From NCBI GenBank assembly GCA_023091665.1, contig JALJCQ010000012.1, forward strand, positions 3,782,001 through 3,846,000: 64,000 bases of DNA, in the 5' to 3' direction. Source of the DNA: Pythium myriotylum (taxonomy: Eukaryota > Oomycota > Peronosporomycetes > Pythiales > Pythiaceae). Below are positions 11,208 through 20,755 of this stretch, piece after piece. The translations under genes were made by a program, and so were the position numbers. Every line of letters begins with the position of its first letter. Position 1 is the stretch's first letter. The notes beneath the pieces were generated by a model that was given only the letters and a program-made list of their open reading frames with translations, made no database searches and was not told the origin of the DNA.

Positions 11208-12940
11208 CTAGTACCGGCTGCTGCGCTGGCGCGGCGCGCTCTTGATGATATCATCAACCCGCAAGATCATCTCGGCAGCCTCAGCAGCCGAGAAGAGCAC
11301 CTGCTTCTTGCTCTTGTAGGCCTCGCGCACGCCCAGCACATCCATGTCACCGATCGTGCCTGTGCTCATGTTGAGTCCGGCCGTGGTCTGTCCTGCGTGG
11401 TGCGCGGCACGCAGTTGTGTCACGAGCTCGGCGCTGTCGTAACCGCCGTTGTCGGCGATGATGCTCGGGAGCTGGCGCAATGCACGCGCAAAGGCCTCCA
11501 TTGCGAGGGCCTTCTTGCCGGGCACGGACGGCGCCTTGGCATCGATGGCCTGCGCCATCAGCACCTCGGTACAACCACCACCCATGATCGTCTGCGAGTG
11601 TTTTACTGTCTGCGAGAGCACGGCCAGTGCGTCGTGCAGCGAGCGCTCGGCCTCTTCCAGCAGATGCGCGCCAGCGCCACGGAGCACAACCGTACACGCG
11701 TTGCCCGTCTTGACGCCGGAGAAGCGGATCAATCGGTCCTCGCCAATGATCACCTCCTCAATCAGCTCGCACTCACCGAGCGAGACCTCGTCCGGGTTGT
11801 CGAACGTCGACGCGATCTCACCTCCCGTGACGGCCGCGAGACGCTCAATGCCGTCAAAGTCGGCGTGCTCGATGGCCATAATGCCCTTGGACGTGAAGAT
11901 CTGCTCCGGGTAGTTGTAGATCAGCTGTCGGTTCACAAAACAGTTGATGCCGAATCCCGCGATCTTCTCCACCTTGGCCTTCATCTTGGCCTTCTCGGCG
12001 TCCTCGATCGCTGCGACCTTCTCCATCGAGTCCACCTTGACGCGCGCACCGTAGATCTTGATCTTGTCCGTGTCCATACCCGTGTTAGCGATGAGGATCT
12101 TGGCGTTCTCGATGCGCTTGGGCTGGCCGACACCAATCTTCTTGTCGAGGATGAAGCCTTCCTCCAGGTACGAGTCCTTAAGCGAACCGCCAGCCTTCTT
12201 GATGATCTGAATGTGGTCAAGGTTGCTCGATCCCTTCAGACGCAGCACGGCGTTCACCGCGAGCTCGGCAAAGTGGTCCTTCTCCTGTGTCAGCAACTTG
12301 GAGCTCAGCGTCGTCTTGGCGATGTTGAGCAGATCCTCGCGGAACTTGACCGGGTCGTCCGCGTGGTCGCGCGCGCTCGCGAGCAGCGCCTCATGGGCCG
12401 TGTTGAGCGCAATACGCCAGCCCTCGATGATCGTCTGCGGGTGGATGCGCTGGTCGATGAGCTTCTCGGCCTCGCGCAGCAGCTCACCGCAGAGCACGGC
12501 CACGCTCGTCGTGCCGTCGCCGACTTCCTCGTCCTGGGTCTTGGCGATGTCGATCAGCACCTTGGCGGCCGCGTTGTCCACGTACACCGAGCGCAGGATC
12601 GTGGCGCCGTCGTTGGTCACCGAGATGTTCTTGTCCGGACCGCCCATCGACTGGAGGATCTTGTCCATGCCCTTCGGGCCGAGCGTGGTCTTGACCATGT
12701 CGGCGATCGCGATCGCGCCGATGAAGGACGACATGCGCGCATTTTCTCCCTGTGGATAACAGAGCAGCAGCCGTGAGTCGCGCAAAAGGGGAGACCGGGC
12801 ACGCGCGCGTCTCGCGAACCGACCTTTTCCACCTGGGATTCTGGGTCGAGCACGGCCTGTCCGGATACGCCAAATAGCTCGTTAGACGCGCCGAGATCTC
12901 CTCTTTGCGATGGTCACGCGCGCGCCGTCACCTGCTGCAT
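11208..12940 (-). CDS. CCT2: T-complex protein 1 subunit beta (chaperonin CCT2, three exons)
   Basis: A subunit of the cytosolic TRiC/CCT chaperonin that folds actin, tubulin and other clients using ATP. The main exon, 11208-12749, carries the group II chaperonin motifs [36 protein letters not shown] (ATP site) and [11 protein letters not shown], plus the C-terminal [14 protein letters not shown] 74-nt intron (12750-12823) separates it from exon 2 (12824-12877, encoding [18 protein letters not shown]). I place a 9-nt first exon at 12932-12940 (Met-Gln-Gln) after a 54-nt intron that has a CTAAC branch-like motif near its acceptor. The total of 534 residues matches the usual length of about 535. 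The small first exon is the least certain part. Confidence 0.92.
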
Positions 12941-13937
12941 GGTTGTCGTGTAGCGAGTCGCGGAAGAGAGCACTCGGGAGAGACGTCGGCGCAAGACGGC
13001 CTTCTTTCTATGCTTTCAAGATCGTCCAGCCGCTGGATATCCACCCCACGGCAAAACAACCGCTTGTAAAACCTCGTCTTTCAGTTGAGAAAAACCTCGA
13101 TATTCTGGAGGGGGACAATCGGATAATCTGCGACGTGTGAGATAAGGGCAGGATCTACCGGTTTTGAAACCGGTATTTCCCAAAAGTTGCCGAAGAGAGA
13201 AGGAGGAACGAACAACCAACGGAGTATGGACCACCTCCCGGCCTCGATCTTGCGTGACGCTCGCCTCGCTACGTCTTCTCGGTGAGCCATCAGTCGTCAG
13301 AGAGCGAGAGTGATAAGCCCTCCATGTGATGGCGGCTGTTTTGGCGTCTGTGCTGGTCTCCCACGCGAGAGAACGTTGAGTGCGTCTACGTTGCTTCTCG
13401 TGGGGAAACGAGCAAGCGGTCGTGGCTATCGAGGCGTTCTTGCCAAGAGAAAGCTAGAAGGAGGGAAGAGAAAGTCGCTTGGCGCTGGTTTAGCGCGGGA
13501 TTGAGTTGGCGTTCATGGGGGAAGGGAGCTTGAGAGTATATCATCGGAACTGTTGTGTCCGAGAAAGACTGAGCTCGTCGGCACTAGGCAGAGCTCTTCA
13601 CGATGGTTGGAAGACGAGTCTGCCACGGAATGCTGGATCTTTGGAGCACCAAGTTTCCTCGAGCGACGATGCAGCGTGTTCGGATCTTGAGACGGCGTCG
13701 ATGTCAAAGAAGGAAAGACGCTTCCACGCCTTTCCTTGAGCTGAAACTGGAAATCCAGTACCTTTCTGGCTAATCGTGGGATTCTGGCTCGGCGCTCTAA
13801 AAAAATCGATTCAGGATTCGCTGCCGTTTCAAGGTGATCGCCTCCTCCTATTTATTGCAAGCTGGACTCATTCGCCACGATGGAAGCATTCGATCCACTT
13901 CAGTCGAAATTACGTCGTGCAGAGCAAGGCAGAAGAA
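12941..13937. other. Intergenic region before the 7TM array
   Basis: About 1 kb with no supported gene. It contains the CCT2 promoter on the left and the upstream region of the first array gene on the right. Reading frames run into the first array gene from about 13776, but they lack an ATG matching the family N-terminus until 13938. Confidence 0.5.
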
Positions 13938-14705
13938 ATGTTCCCACAGCAACGCATGGATAATTTCGCTCGGACGTGGTGTCTTCCCACGATGCTGTTG
14001 CTCAACTTTGGCTGCTTTCAGTATCTCGTGCTCCTCTTCCGCGTGCGATGGCGAGAGCCACGGGTGATCCTCCTGCTGGCGCTCGCTGCACTTGGCACGG
14101 TCGTGCTCATACCGTTTGCGACTCAAGCCGATGACATGGTCAGTCGACTAAACGATGTCTCAGAGTCTTGCCTCGCGCTGTTGTTGCTCGTGCAGACGGT
14201 TCTTGTTGGTTCCAAATATTCCCGAGGACCAATACTCAACGCATCGAGATGTCTGCAGCTCGTCGCAGACTTGCTCGTTCTATTCGACTGTGTCGTCGTT
14301 CTACTTGGGCTCTTTGCGGTTTTCCGACCTTCCGTGACGTCAGGCTTTGGTGGAGCCACCGACATGAATAATGCAGCGGAGGATCTCACGTTAGCTTTCA
14401 CGTTTGTGTATCGTTTTGGACTTCTGGCGAAGACTAAGACAGGCGGCTGGCGAACACTACTACGAGAAGATAACTGGGAGCTTTTCTGGCACCTTGTATT
14501 CGTTACGCATGAATACGTGTTCATGCTGCTGGAATGGCAGACTGGGATCTCTTGGGAGTTTGTGCAAGCAATCTACATGCGACTTTCTATCCTCCCGTGT
14601 GTGTGGATGACGATCGGTGATCACCACGACTTTCACATTGTGCGATCTACGTTGAATAAGATCACGAGCAGGCATAGCGTCAACGTCAATAGGGGTTTAC
14701 AATAA
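13938..14705 (+). CDS. 7TM array protein 1 (divergent member)
   Basis: The most divergent intact member of the unknown seven-helix family described at 20756. It keeps the inner loop 1 motif WREPR, the LNDVSES motif before helix 3, THEY in helix 6 and a SWE-Q motif before helix 7. It lacks the GRDxxKK motif at the end of helix 3 (it has VGSKYSR) and has almost no cytoplasmic tail. The ATG at 13938 starts MFPQQRMDNFARTW, which matches the N-termini of paralogues; the frame is open further upstream. The protein is 255 residues. Its 3' end overlaps a relic of another member on the opposite strand. Loss of the helix-3 motif and tail suggests an altered or decaying function. Confidence 0.75.
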   Translation: MFPQQRMDNFARTWCLPTMLLLNFGCFQYLVLLFRVRWREPRVILLLALAALGTVVLIPFATQADDMVSRLNDVSESCLALLLLVQTVLVGSKYSRGPILNASRCLQLVADLLVLFDCVVVLLGLFAVFRPSVTSGFGGATDMNNAAEDLTLAFTFVYRFGLLAKTKTGGWRTLLREDNWELFWHLVFVTHEYVFMLLEWQTGISWEFVQAIYMRLSILPCVWMTIGDHHDFHIVRSTLNKITSRHSVNVNRGLQ

Positions 14706-14985
14706 GAAGAGCGCGATGCCCATTCGTCAAGTGTGTCGGCCCCCTTCGGTTCAACTCACGCAGTTGAATCTGGTGTGGTGGTTCCGGCGTCATCTCCCGT
14801 AGACTCGCAGGGGGGATCTGAACAAATCGAGGTGGACCTCTCTGGGACATCGCGGGTGCAGTCTTAGTACGTTTCGCGAGCCGCTGGATTATGAAGCGTG
14901 TAGCCGATGATGAGTGTTTGCGGATCCTTGCGCAGGTAACCACTGCAAGAAGCGCAGCAGTTGTCAGACGGTGGGGGGCTGCCAC
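14686..14985 (-). pseudogene. 3' relic of a 7TM array gene
   Basis: Read leftward, this short frame encodes RLTTAALLAVVTCARIRKHSSSA. This corresponds to helix 7 and the start of the tail in the genes at 15170, 16352 and 20756 (RLTIAAALFVVTRAKIRK-SS). Helices 1-6 are missing upstream on this strand. It is a decayed 3' fragment of a gene whose front half has been lost, squeezed against the 3' end of array gene 1. Confidence 0.7.
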
Positions 14986-15169
14986 AAGAGACTACTCTGA
15001 AGCTGCGGTTACAGTACAAGGCATCCTCGGCGGCGCGTGAGCGAGAAAAACTTCGGTGTGATTAATCGGTCCTTCTTCTCCTGTTCAGATGTGAAGAATA
15101 ATCGCCAGTTCAATGAATTCACTCCAAGCTGAGAAGCCTATCAAAGATCCTTGGCGATCTCGATTGAAG

Positions 15170-16030
15170 TTAGTGGCCATCACCTGTGGCATATATTCTC
15201 TGGGTGCTCGATCGGCGCACGGAGATCATGCGGAGTATAGACGCTTTTCGCCCTCCTGTACCGGTGCTCAATACGCGTAAGAGGCTTGTGCTCGGCTGGG
15301 TCTGCACGTAAACGCTTTGGTTTGTCGATGAATCCTTGCGAATTTTGGACCGCGTCACCACGAAGAGACATGCGGCAATCGTGAGGCGATTGTAGAGAGC
15401 CTGTGGGGCGTCCCAGTTGAGTCCGCTGACAGCGTTGAGGATGTGAAATGGCACGTCACTCGTAGCGAACAGCAAGTAGCAAATCAGTTCATGCCGCCGA
15501 TTCTGCACGATGTCTCGCCACCCATTGGCGGCTGCAATGCAATAGAAGCGGAAGCCGACGACCACTGCGAGGTTCACGTTCTCCATAATCTTGAGAATTC
15601 GGTGGCCGATCTCATCCGAAAATACGCGGTCATCGATCTCGTCTGCGATGGTTAAGAATATGGCTGCGAGACATGTGACGACCAAGATTTCTGCGACGTA
15701 TGTAACCAGCAGAATTGACCGGAACTTGATCTTCTTGTTGAGATCACGTCCAACGATTGTTAATTGGATCAAAAACGCGAGAATACCAGAGGATTCCGAG
15801 ATGTCGTTGAGGTGAGTGACCTTCTCGTGGTCACTTCGAGCATACGGGAGAAGAATTGCCACTGATAGCCAGCCGACGAAGAGCAAGAGCCGCACTCGAG
15901 GCTCTCGACGGCGCTTCCAGTAGAACACGAGCAGATACGCGAAGAGTGAATAGTCGATGATGAGGATGAGCGGCAGAAACCACTGCGCCGAGACAAAGTC
16001 CATACGGTCCACCGTGAACAAGTCCCACAT
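15170..16030 (-). CDS. 7TM array protein 2
   Basis: A 286-residue member of the subgroup that starts MW-x-x-T/SVDxxDxxSAQWFLP (with 16352 and 20756). The ATG at 16030 fits that N-terminus. Motifs seen: KRRREPR after helix 1, HEKVTHLNDISE before helix 3, GRDLNKKIKFRS after helix 3, NVNLAVVVGFRFYCI in helix 5, LNWDAPQALYNRLT before helix 7, and RSKIRKDSS at the start of the tail. The tail is rich in Ser, Thr and Arg but does not share the STVGRT block of its two closest paralogues. Function unknown. Confidence 0.85.
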   Translation of the reverse strand: MWDLFTVDRMDFVSAQWFLPLILIIDYSLFAYLLVFYWKRRREPRVRLLLFVGWLSVAILLPYARSDHEKVTHLNDISESSGILAFLIQLTIVGRDLNKKIKFRSILLVTYVAEILVVTCLAAIFLTIADEIDDRVFSDEIGHRILKIMENVNLAVVVGFRFYCIAAANGWRDIVQNRRHELICYLLFATSDVPFHILNAVSGLNWDAPQALYNRLTIAACLFVVTRSKIRKDSSTNQSVYVQTQPSTSLLRVLSTGTGGRKASILRMISVRRSSTQRIYATGDGH

Positions 16031-16351
16031 GGTACCTTTCGATCAAGGACAATCGAGAAGTGAAAGCAAAAGCAATCACGATGTAGATGGAGTCGGTTCT
16101 TTTGTATCGGACCTGTTCGGAAATTAATCTTGCCTCCTAGGGATTCAAGGGTCGATTACGTGACAAGCATGCCACATCCCACAAGCTCTGGTCGGATAAG
16201 AGTCGGACAAGAGTTCGAGGGATACCAAACTGAAAGTGTGCATCCACAATAAGTTGCCAAATGTGGTGCGTGGTACAGTTCCTCACTGTTTCGTCACCAA
16301 CTGTTTCGTGTGTGAGGTGATGGAAGCAAAGTTTAATCTCTTCAACCGCAC

Positions 16352-17227
16352 TTATCTTTGTGAAGTCTCAGTGGGCTGTACAGCAGCAACGTAAATAGTA
16401 GAGCGGTTGGACACGGGCACCGTCGCTGCACGCACGAGCATAGACGTTCTCGCCTTGGCTCGCATCGTGCTGTTGCTTAGAAGCGACGTACGCCCCACGG
16501 TGGACTGGTTTTGGGTGATATTTGAGGAGTCCTTGCGGAGCTTGGCTCGTGTTACCACGTATAAAGCCCCCGCGATGGTCAAACGGTTATAAAGCGCCAT
16601 CACTGCGTCCCAGTTCAAATCACTGAAGTAGTCGAGGATAAAAAACGGCAAGTCGCTGCTCGCGAATAGAAAGTATGCAAAAAGTTCTACTCGTCGATTC
16701 TTGAACACGTCGCGCCAGCCGTTTGCGGCGACAATGCAGTAAAAGCGGAAGCAGAAGACAAACGCGAGGTTGACGTTCTCGAGAATGTAGAGCATGTCCT
16801 GGTCAAGTTGGTCTGGCAAAACGGAGTCATGGAACTCGTCGGCGAGGGAGAGAAGCACAACGACCATATCCACGATGATAAATGCCTCAGCGACGATAGT
16901 TGCGTTGAACACGTTCCGGAACTTGATTTTTTTGTTCAAATCGCGACCAACAATAGTGACTTGAATCAAAAAGGTGAGAATGCCACAAAACTCGGAGATG
17001 TCGTTGAGGTGCGTGACCTTCTCGTGGTCGGCGCGCGCGTACGGGACAAGAATGATAGCGGATGTGAAGCCAACTGCGAGCAGCAGCATGATCCGTGGCT
17101 CGCGGCGGCGGTTCCAGTACATAACAAGCAGATACACGAAGAGCGAGTAGTCGATCAGCAGGCCTATAGGTAGGAACCACTGCGCGGAAAGGTGGTCAAT
17201 GCTGTCCACGCTGAAAGTTCCCCACAT
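16352..17227 (-). CDS. 7TM array protein 3
   Basis: A 291-residue paralogue very close to the gene at 20756. Both have the same N-terminus, YARADHEKVTHLNDISEFCG before helix 3 and VLPDQLDQDMLYILENVNLA before helix 5. Their tails also align (STVGRT, SMLVR-AT-PVSN, ST-x-VAAV). Conservation of the tail between genes lying on opposite sides of the thioesterase pair argues that the tail is functional. No introns. The ATG at 17225-17227 gives MWGTFSVDS. Function unknown. Confidence 0.86.
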   Translation of the reverse strand: MWGTFSVDSIDHLSAQWFLPIGLLIDYSLFVYLLVMYWNRRREPRIMLLLAVGFTSAIILVPYARADHEKVTHLNDISEFCGILTFLIQVTIVGRDLNKKIKFRNVFNATIVAEAFIIVDMVVVLLSLADEFHDSVLPDQLDQDMLYILENVNLAFVFCFRFYCIVAANGWRDVFKNRRVELFAYFLFASSDLPFFILDYFSDLNWDAVMALYNRLTIAGALYVVTRAKLRKDSSNITQNQSTVGRTSLLSNSTMRAKARTSMLVRAATVPVSNRSTIYVAAVQPTETSQR

Positions 17228-17509
17228 CGCTGCCGGCGAGGTTGCGGCGTCGAAGCAAAGTCTTGAGATTGAAACGAAAAGTTGAGGATAGGAGGCCAGG
17301 ACACACGGATGGATCAGGTCGACATCTGCACTAACAATAACTGCAAGATATAAAGGTTATATTATTCACGTGCTTTCAGACTCTGTCCTGACTGTCTTGT
17401 CACACCTCGACAGCCCTTCAAGAGGTCAGTTAACCACAGCTCGAATTCCACGTCATTCGTTAGTGACCATCCGGCAGTTTCTTACACTTGTTACGACTTG
17501 ACCGTGCAG

Positions 17510-18655
17510 CTAATGAAGCAGTGGGTACACTTGCGCCTCGTATGTCGGCTGGAAGTAGCACAGGTCCTGTGATAGTGGGAAACCAGCGTCCGTGACCCAG
17601 CAGTTGTGACTCATGCCCGGCACCACGTGACGGAAGAGTCCTCCACGCTCGTCGAGCGTCTTCAGTCCGTACGTATCCTCCTTGTACTCTAGTGTCTCCT
17701 TCATGTCGAGGATCGTGAACTCCTCAAACTTGTAAAGGATGTCGATTTCTTCTTTGACGTCATTGTACTGGCCAAAAATTGACGTCTGCCAAGGCGAAAT
17801 GACACCGTCATCGGGCGAGATGAAGAAGTGGGCTGCCTCAAGCTTGAGGAAGTTTGCCTTGCGACGTGCCTTGGCATCCACACACTTGGCATCATTCTCC
17901 TTGCACGGGTTGACGTTGTTGATCACAGGTAAGAACGGGTTCGTCGCGGCCCAGCGATCATGGATGGGCGAGCGTGCGAGGTTGAAACCGGAGAGATACT
18001 TTTGGCCTTCCGGATGAGCGAACGTTTGGACGGTCATGTCGTATTGAAGTCTCCCCGCGTAATCAGCCGGTGAATACTTGGAAAAATCGAAGAGGTCTTT
18101 GGGCACGAGCTCGGCGCCAAAGCCGTTCGCGTACACGAGTAGCGGCACCTGGTCTTCTTTCTGCGGGCCGTAGAAGATGCCGTTCTGTGCGCCAGCGAGC
18201 GAGATGTAGAGCTTGACGTTGTGGTCGTCCCACTCCTCAATCACCGCGCGCGAGAGCGCGCCGCCCTGCGAGTGGCCGATGAAAATGTAGCCATTTTCGT
18301 AGGCCGCTGGGTCCTTGGCGATATCTTGCTTGATCTGCGTGATTGCGAGCTCGACCTGGTCCTGCATCGCCTCGATCGAGCACTCGTCCTGGCAAAAGCT
18401 GAGTGCCGTGACCACACGGCCGGCGTCCGTGAGATTCTGCACAAAGTGGTATCCGGAGCGCGCGTTCGAGGTCACGCCGTGGAAAAAGAAGACGGGCAAG
18501 TGCGCGAAGCGCGACGACGGCGTCTGCGAGGTTGATGCCGTTTTGGCGGCGCGCAGCGTGTGGCGAAGGAGCGGAAACGGCAGCATGCGCGCGCTCGCGA
18601 GCGACGCGACGGCCGCGAGAAGCAGCAAACGCAGCAGCAGCGAACGAGGAGCCAT
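17510..18655 (-). CDS. Secreted palmitoyl-protein-thioesterase-like alpha/beta hydrolase 1
   Basis: A 381-residue alpha/beta hydrolase related to lysosomal palmitoyl-protein thioesterases, which remove fatty acyl groups from cysteine during lysosomal breakdown. The N-terminus (MAPRSLLLRLLLLAAVASLASA) is a signal peptide. FFHGVTSN forms the oxyanion region. GHSQGGA holds the likely nucleophile Ser129, with AGAQNGIFYGPQ downstream (PPT family GG-QGVFG). SPDD at 280-283 and the His in PGMSHNCW (His350) are the likely remaining triad members. It is divergent from, and paralogous to, the gene at 19148, with about 490 bp between their starts. True substrate specificity is not readable from sequence. 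Confidence 0.85.
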   Translation of the reverse strand: MAPRSLLLRLLLLAAVASLASARMLPFPLLRHTLRAAKTASTSQTPSSRFAHLPVFFFHGVTSNARSGYHFVQNLTDAGRVVTALSFCQDECSIEAMQDQVELAITQIKQDIAKDPAAYENGYIFIGHSQGGALSRAVIEEWDDHNVKLYISLAGAQNGIFYGPQKEDQVPLLVYANGFGAELVPKDLFDFSKYSPADYAGRLQYDMTVQTFAHPEGQKYLSGFNLARSPIHDRWAATNPFLPVINNVNPCKENDAKCVDAKARRKANFLKLEAAHFFISPDDGVISPWQTSIFGQYNDVKEEIDILYKFEEFTILDMKETLEYKEDTYGLKTLDERGGLFRHVVPGMSHNCWVTDAGFPLSQDLCYFQPTYEAQVYPLLH

Positions 18656-19147
18656 GACGCTCGGGGGAGGGGGGAGGGGAGGGGGCGATTAAACGAAAGT
18701 GGGAAAGAGAGAAAGTCGCGCGGGGTCCATTCGAGCGAGGGGATCCAAGACCATCACTCTTGCATGTCAAACTGAGATGAGCTCAAGTCGACTGAGTTAT
18801 GTTAAGAACCGATCTACTGGACCGATCGTGGTGAGATACAAACGGCTATCGTGTAAGTTAAGAACATGAACCGAGGTATAACATGTTAGGAACGTGTTCC
18901 GTCCGCGAAACGACGTGAGAGAGCGAGGAGAGCAATCGGCGAAGGTTGATCGAGCTTTGCGGCGAAACGGACGCGGTTTCTGTGCGCTGGTGAAGAGCTC
19001 CGAGTGGGTCTGGTGGCGATAACGCGCGTGCGAAGAGTCGAGAGAGCCGTTGGCAAGGTACTAGGCGCACTGGCGGCGACTCCTCGTAGCGAGCGGCACC
19101 ACGCTGCCACTCGATCGGCATTTCCAATTCCAACTCCCTTGACGGTG
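18656..19147. promoter_or_regulatory. Shared upstream region of the divergent thioesterase-like pair
   Basis: A 492-bp interval separates the ATGs of two divergently read paralogues, so it should hold both promoters. One copy of the octamer GAGTGATG (reverse strand, 18752-18759) lies about 100 bp upstream of the left gene. The same octamer recurs upstream of both ABC transporter genes. No coding sequence is supported here, although the right-hand frame is open from about 19004. Confidence 0.4.
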
Positions 19148-20395
19148 ATGGGTCGTCTCGCGCTTTTGGTGGCTGCAGTACTCTTTGCAACGGTGCAGGT
19201 CGCGCCAGTTCGAGCGAAGCAAACGCACGTCCACCTTCGTATCGTCAAGCACACAAAGCTCGCGTCACCGCCCGATGGCCAGCTAGACATTTATGAAGAA
19301 CCTCCAGCCGACGAGTTCGTAGAGCCAATCGCATTGGATGAAGAGACGCCAAAGCCGACAGCCGCGCCGGCTGTGTACCCGTTGCCTGTGTTCTTCTTCC
19401 ACGGCGTCACGTCGAATGGTAACTCGGGCTACAACTACAACGCCAACCTCACGGCTGAAGGACGTCTCTTTGTGCCGCTGAGCTTTTGCCCGGACCTCTG
19501 TTCGATCACAGCTCTCAACTCGCAAGTGCCCCTCGCGATCAAGCAGATTCGTGCGACCGTCGCCAACGATACGCGGTTCGCCAAAGGTTATGTTTTCATC
19601 GGACACTCACAAGGCGCGGCGATCGCACGTGCTGTGATCGAAGAGATGGACGACCACCAAGTGCGCATGTTCATCTCGCTTGCTGGGCCGCAGAATGGCA
19701 TCTTCTACGGCCCACAGGCTAGCGACGCGATTCCGACGCTCGCATTCGCCAACCGCATTGGCCCCAAGACCATCCCGGCTCCGATCTTTGACTTCTCCAA
19801 GTACACGTCCAATGACTATGCTACGGGCAAGTTTCAGTTTGACTTTAACGCGCTTGTATTCAACTTCCCAGCACTTCAGGACAAACTATCGGTCGTGAAC
19901 CTCGGTCGCTCACCCGTCAAGCACGCGTGGCGTAAACTCAGCACCTTCTTGCCGACGATCAACAACGTGAATCCTTGCGTGGGTGAAGCCGCCGAGGCGT
20001 GCGAGGCTGACAAGTTGAGGCGCAAGAATAACTTTCTTAAGCTCAAGAGCGCCCACTTCTTCGGTTCGCCAGACGACGACGTCATCGCGCCATGGCAGAC
20101 CTCCGTGCTTGGTCAGTATACAGACATGGCGACCTCGGACGACATCCTGCTCAACTTCCCACTGCTTCAGGCCATCGACATGAAACTGACGGATGAGTAT
20201 CAGCAGGACACATACGGTCTCAAGTCGCTCGAAGCCAAGGATGGCCTCTTCCTCTATCCAGTGCCTGGCGTCGGCCACTCGTGCTGGGTCGCCGATGCAT
20301 TACCGCTCGGAAAATCCGAGAAATGCCTATTCAAGACAACCTACGATGGCTACATCTACCCGCTACTCCAGGAGAAAGGCTGGGGCGTGATCTAG
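19148..20395 (+). CDS. Secreted palmitoyl-protein-thioesterase-like alpha/beta hydrolase 2
   Basis: A 415-residue paralogue of the gene at 17510 with the same core: FFHGVTSNGNSGYNYN, SFCPDLCS, GHSQGAA with the likely nucleophile Ser154, AGPQNGIFYGPQ, SPDDDVIAPWQTSVLGQY and PGVGHSCW. The ATG at 19148 begins MGRLALLVAAVLFATVQVAPVRA, a good signal peptide; residues encoded upstream of it do not look like one. A roughly 55-residue acidic and Pro-rich stretch between signal peptide and catalytic domain is absent from the sister gene. Expected location is lysosome/vacuole or secreted. The two genes differ widely, so the duplication is old. Confidence 0.86.
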   Translation: MGRLALLVAAVLFATVQVAPVRAKQTHVHLRIVKHTKLASPPDGQLDIYEEPPADEFVEPIALDEETPKPTAAPAVYPLPVFFFHGVTSNGNSGYNYNANLTAEGRLFVPLSFCPDLCSITALNSQVPLAIKQIRATVANDTRFAKGYVFIGHSQGAAIARAVIEEMDDHQVRMFISLAGPQNGIFYGPQASDAIPTLAFANRIGPKTIPAPIFDFSKYTSNDYATGKFQFDFNALVFNFPALQDKLSVVNLGRSPVKHAWRKLSTFLPTINNVNPCVGEAAEACEADKLRRKNNFLKLKSAHFFGSPDDDVIAPWQTSVLGQYTDMATSDDILLNFPLLQAIDMKLTDEYQQDTYGLKSLEAKDGLFLYPVPGVGHSCWVADALPLGKSEKCLFKTTYDGYIYPLLQEKGWGVI

Positions 20396-20755
20396 TTTTA
20401 AGTGAAACCATGAGCTGCTAAAACTCAGCAACAGTGTAGTTCGTGAGTAGCATCGCGACACAGTTCATGTTGGAAGATGGTCCGTTAGTTTACTTGACGG
20501 CGTCTAAATCTCGACACCGGCAGGTTGGGGATGATGATATGTCTGGCGTATTCACACCATTCAAACTCAGCCCTTGTTCGTCTTGTCCCTTCTAACTTTG
20601 GACTTTTGAAGCTTAATCGCTTGTATACCATGGAGCTCACGAGCTGCTCAGAACCTTGGGTCCTTTCGCATCTGGTACTGCGGTGACTAGATGTCCCCCC
20701 AGCCGACGGCCATTCGCCAACTCCTCGATCTCGGAACAACGAGACACCCACAACA

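Noticed and set aside
11397..12776. Long open frame (459 codons) on the plus strand opposite CCT2
   Set aside because: It is an antisense shadow of a highly conserved, codon-biased gene; composition is Arg/His/Leu-rich without a domain.
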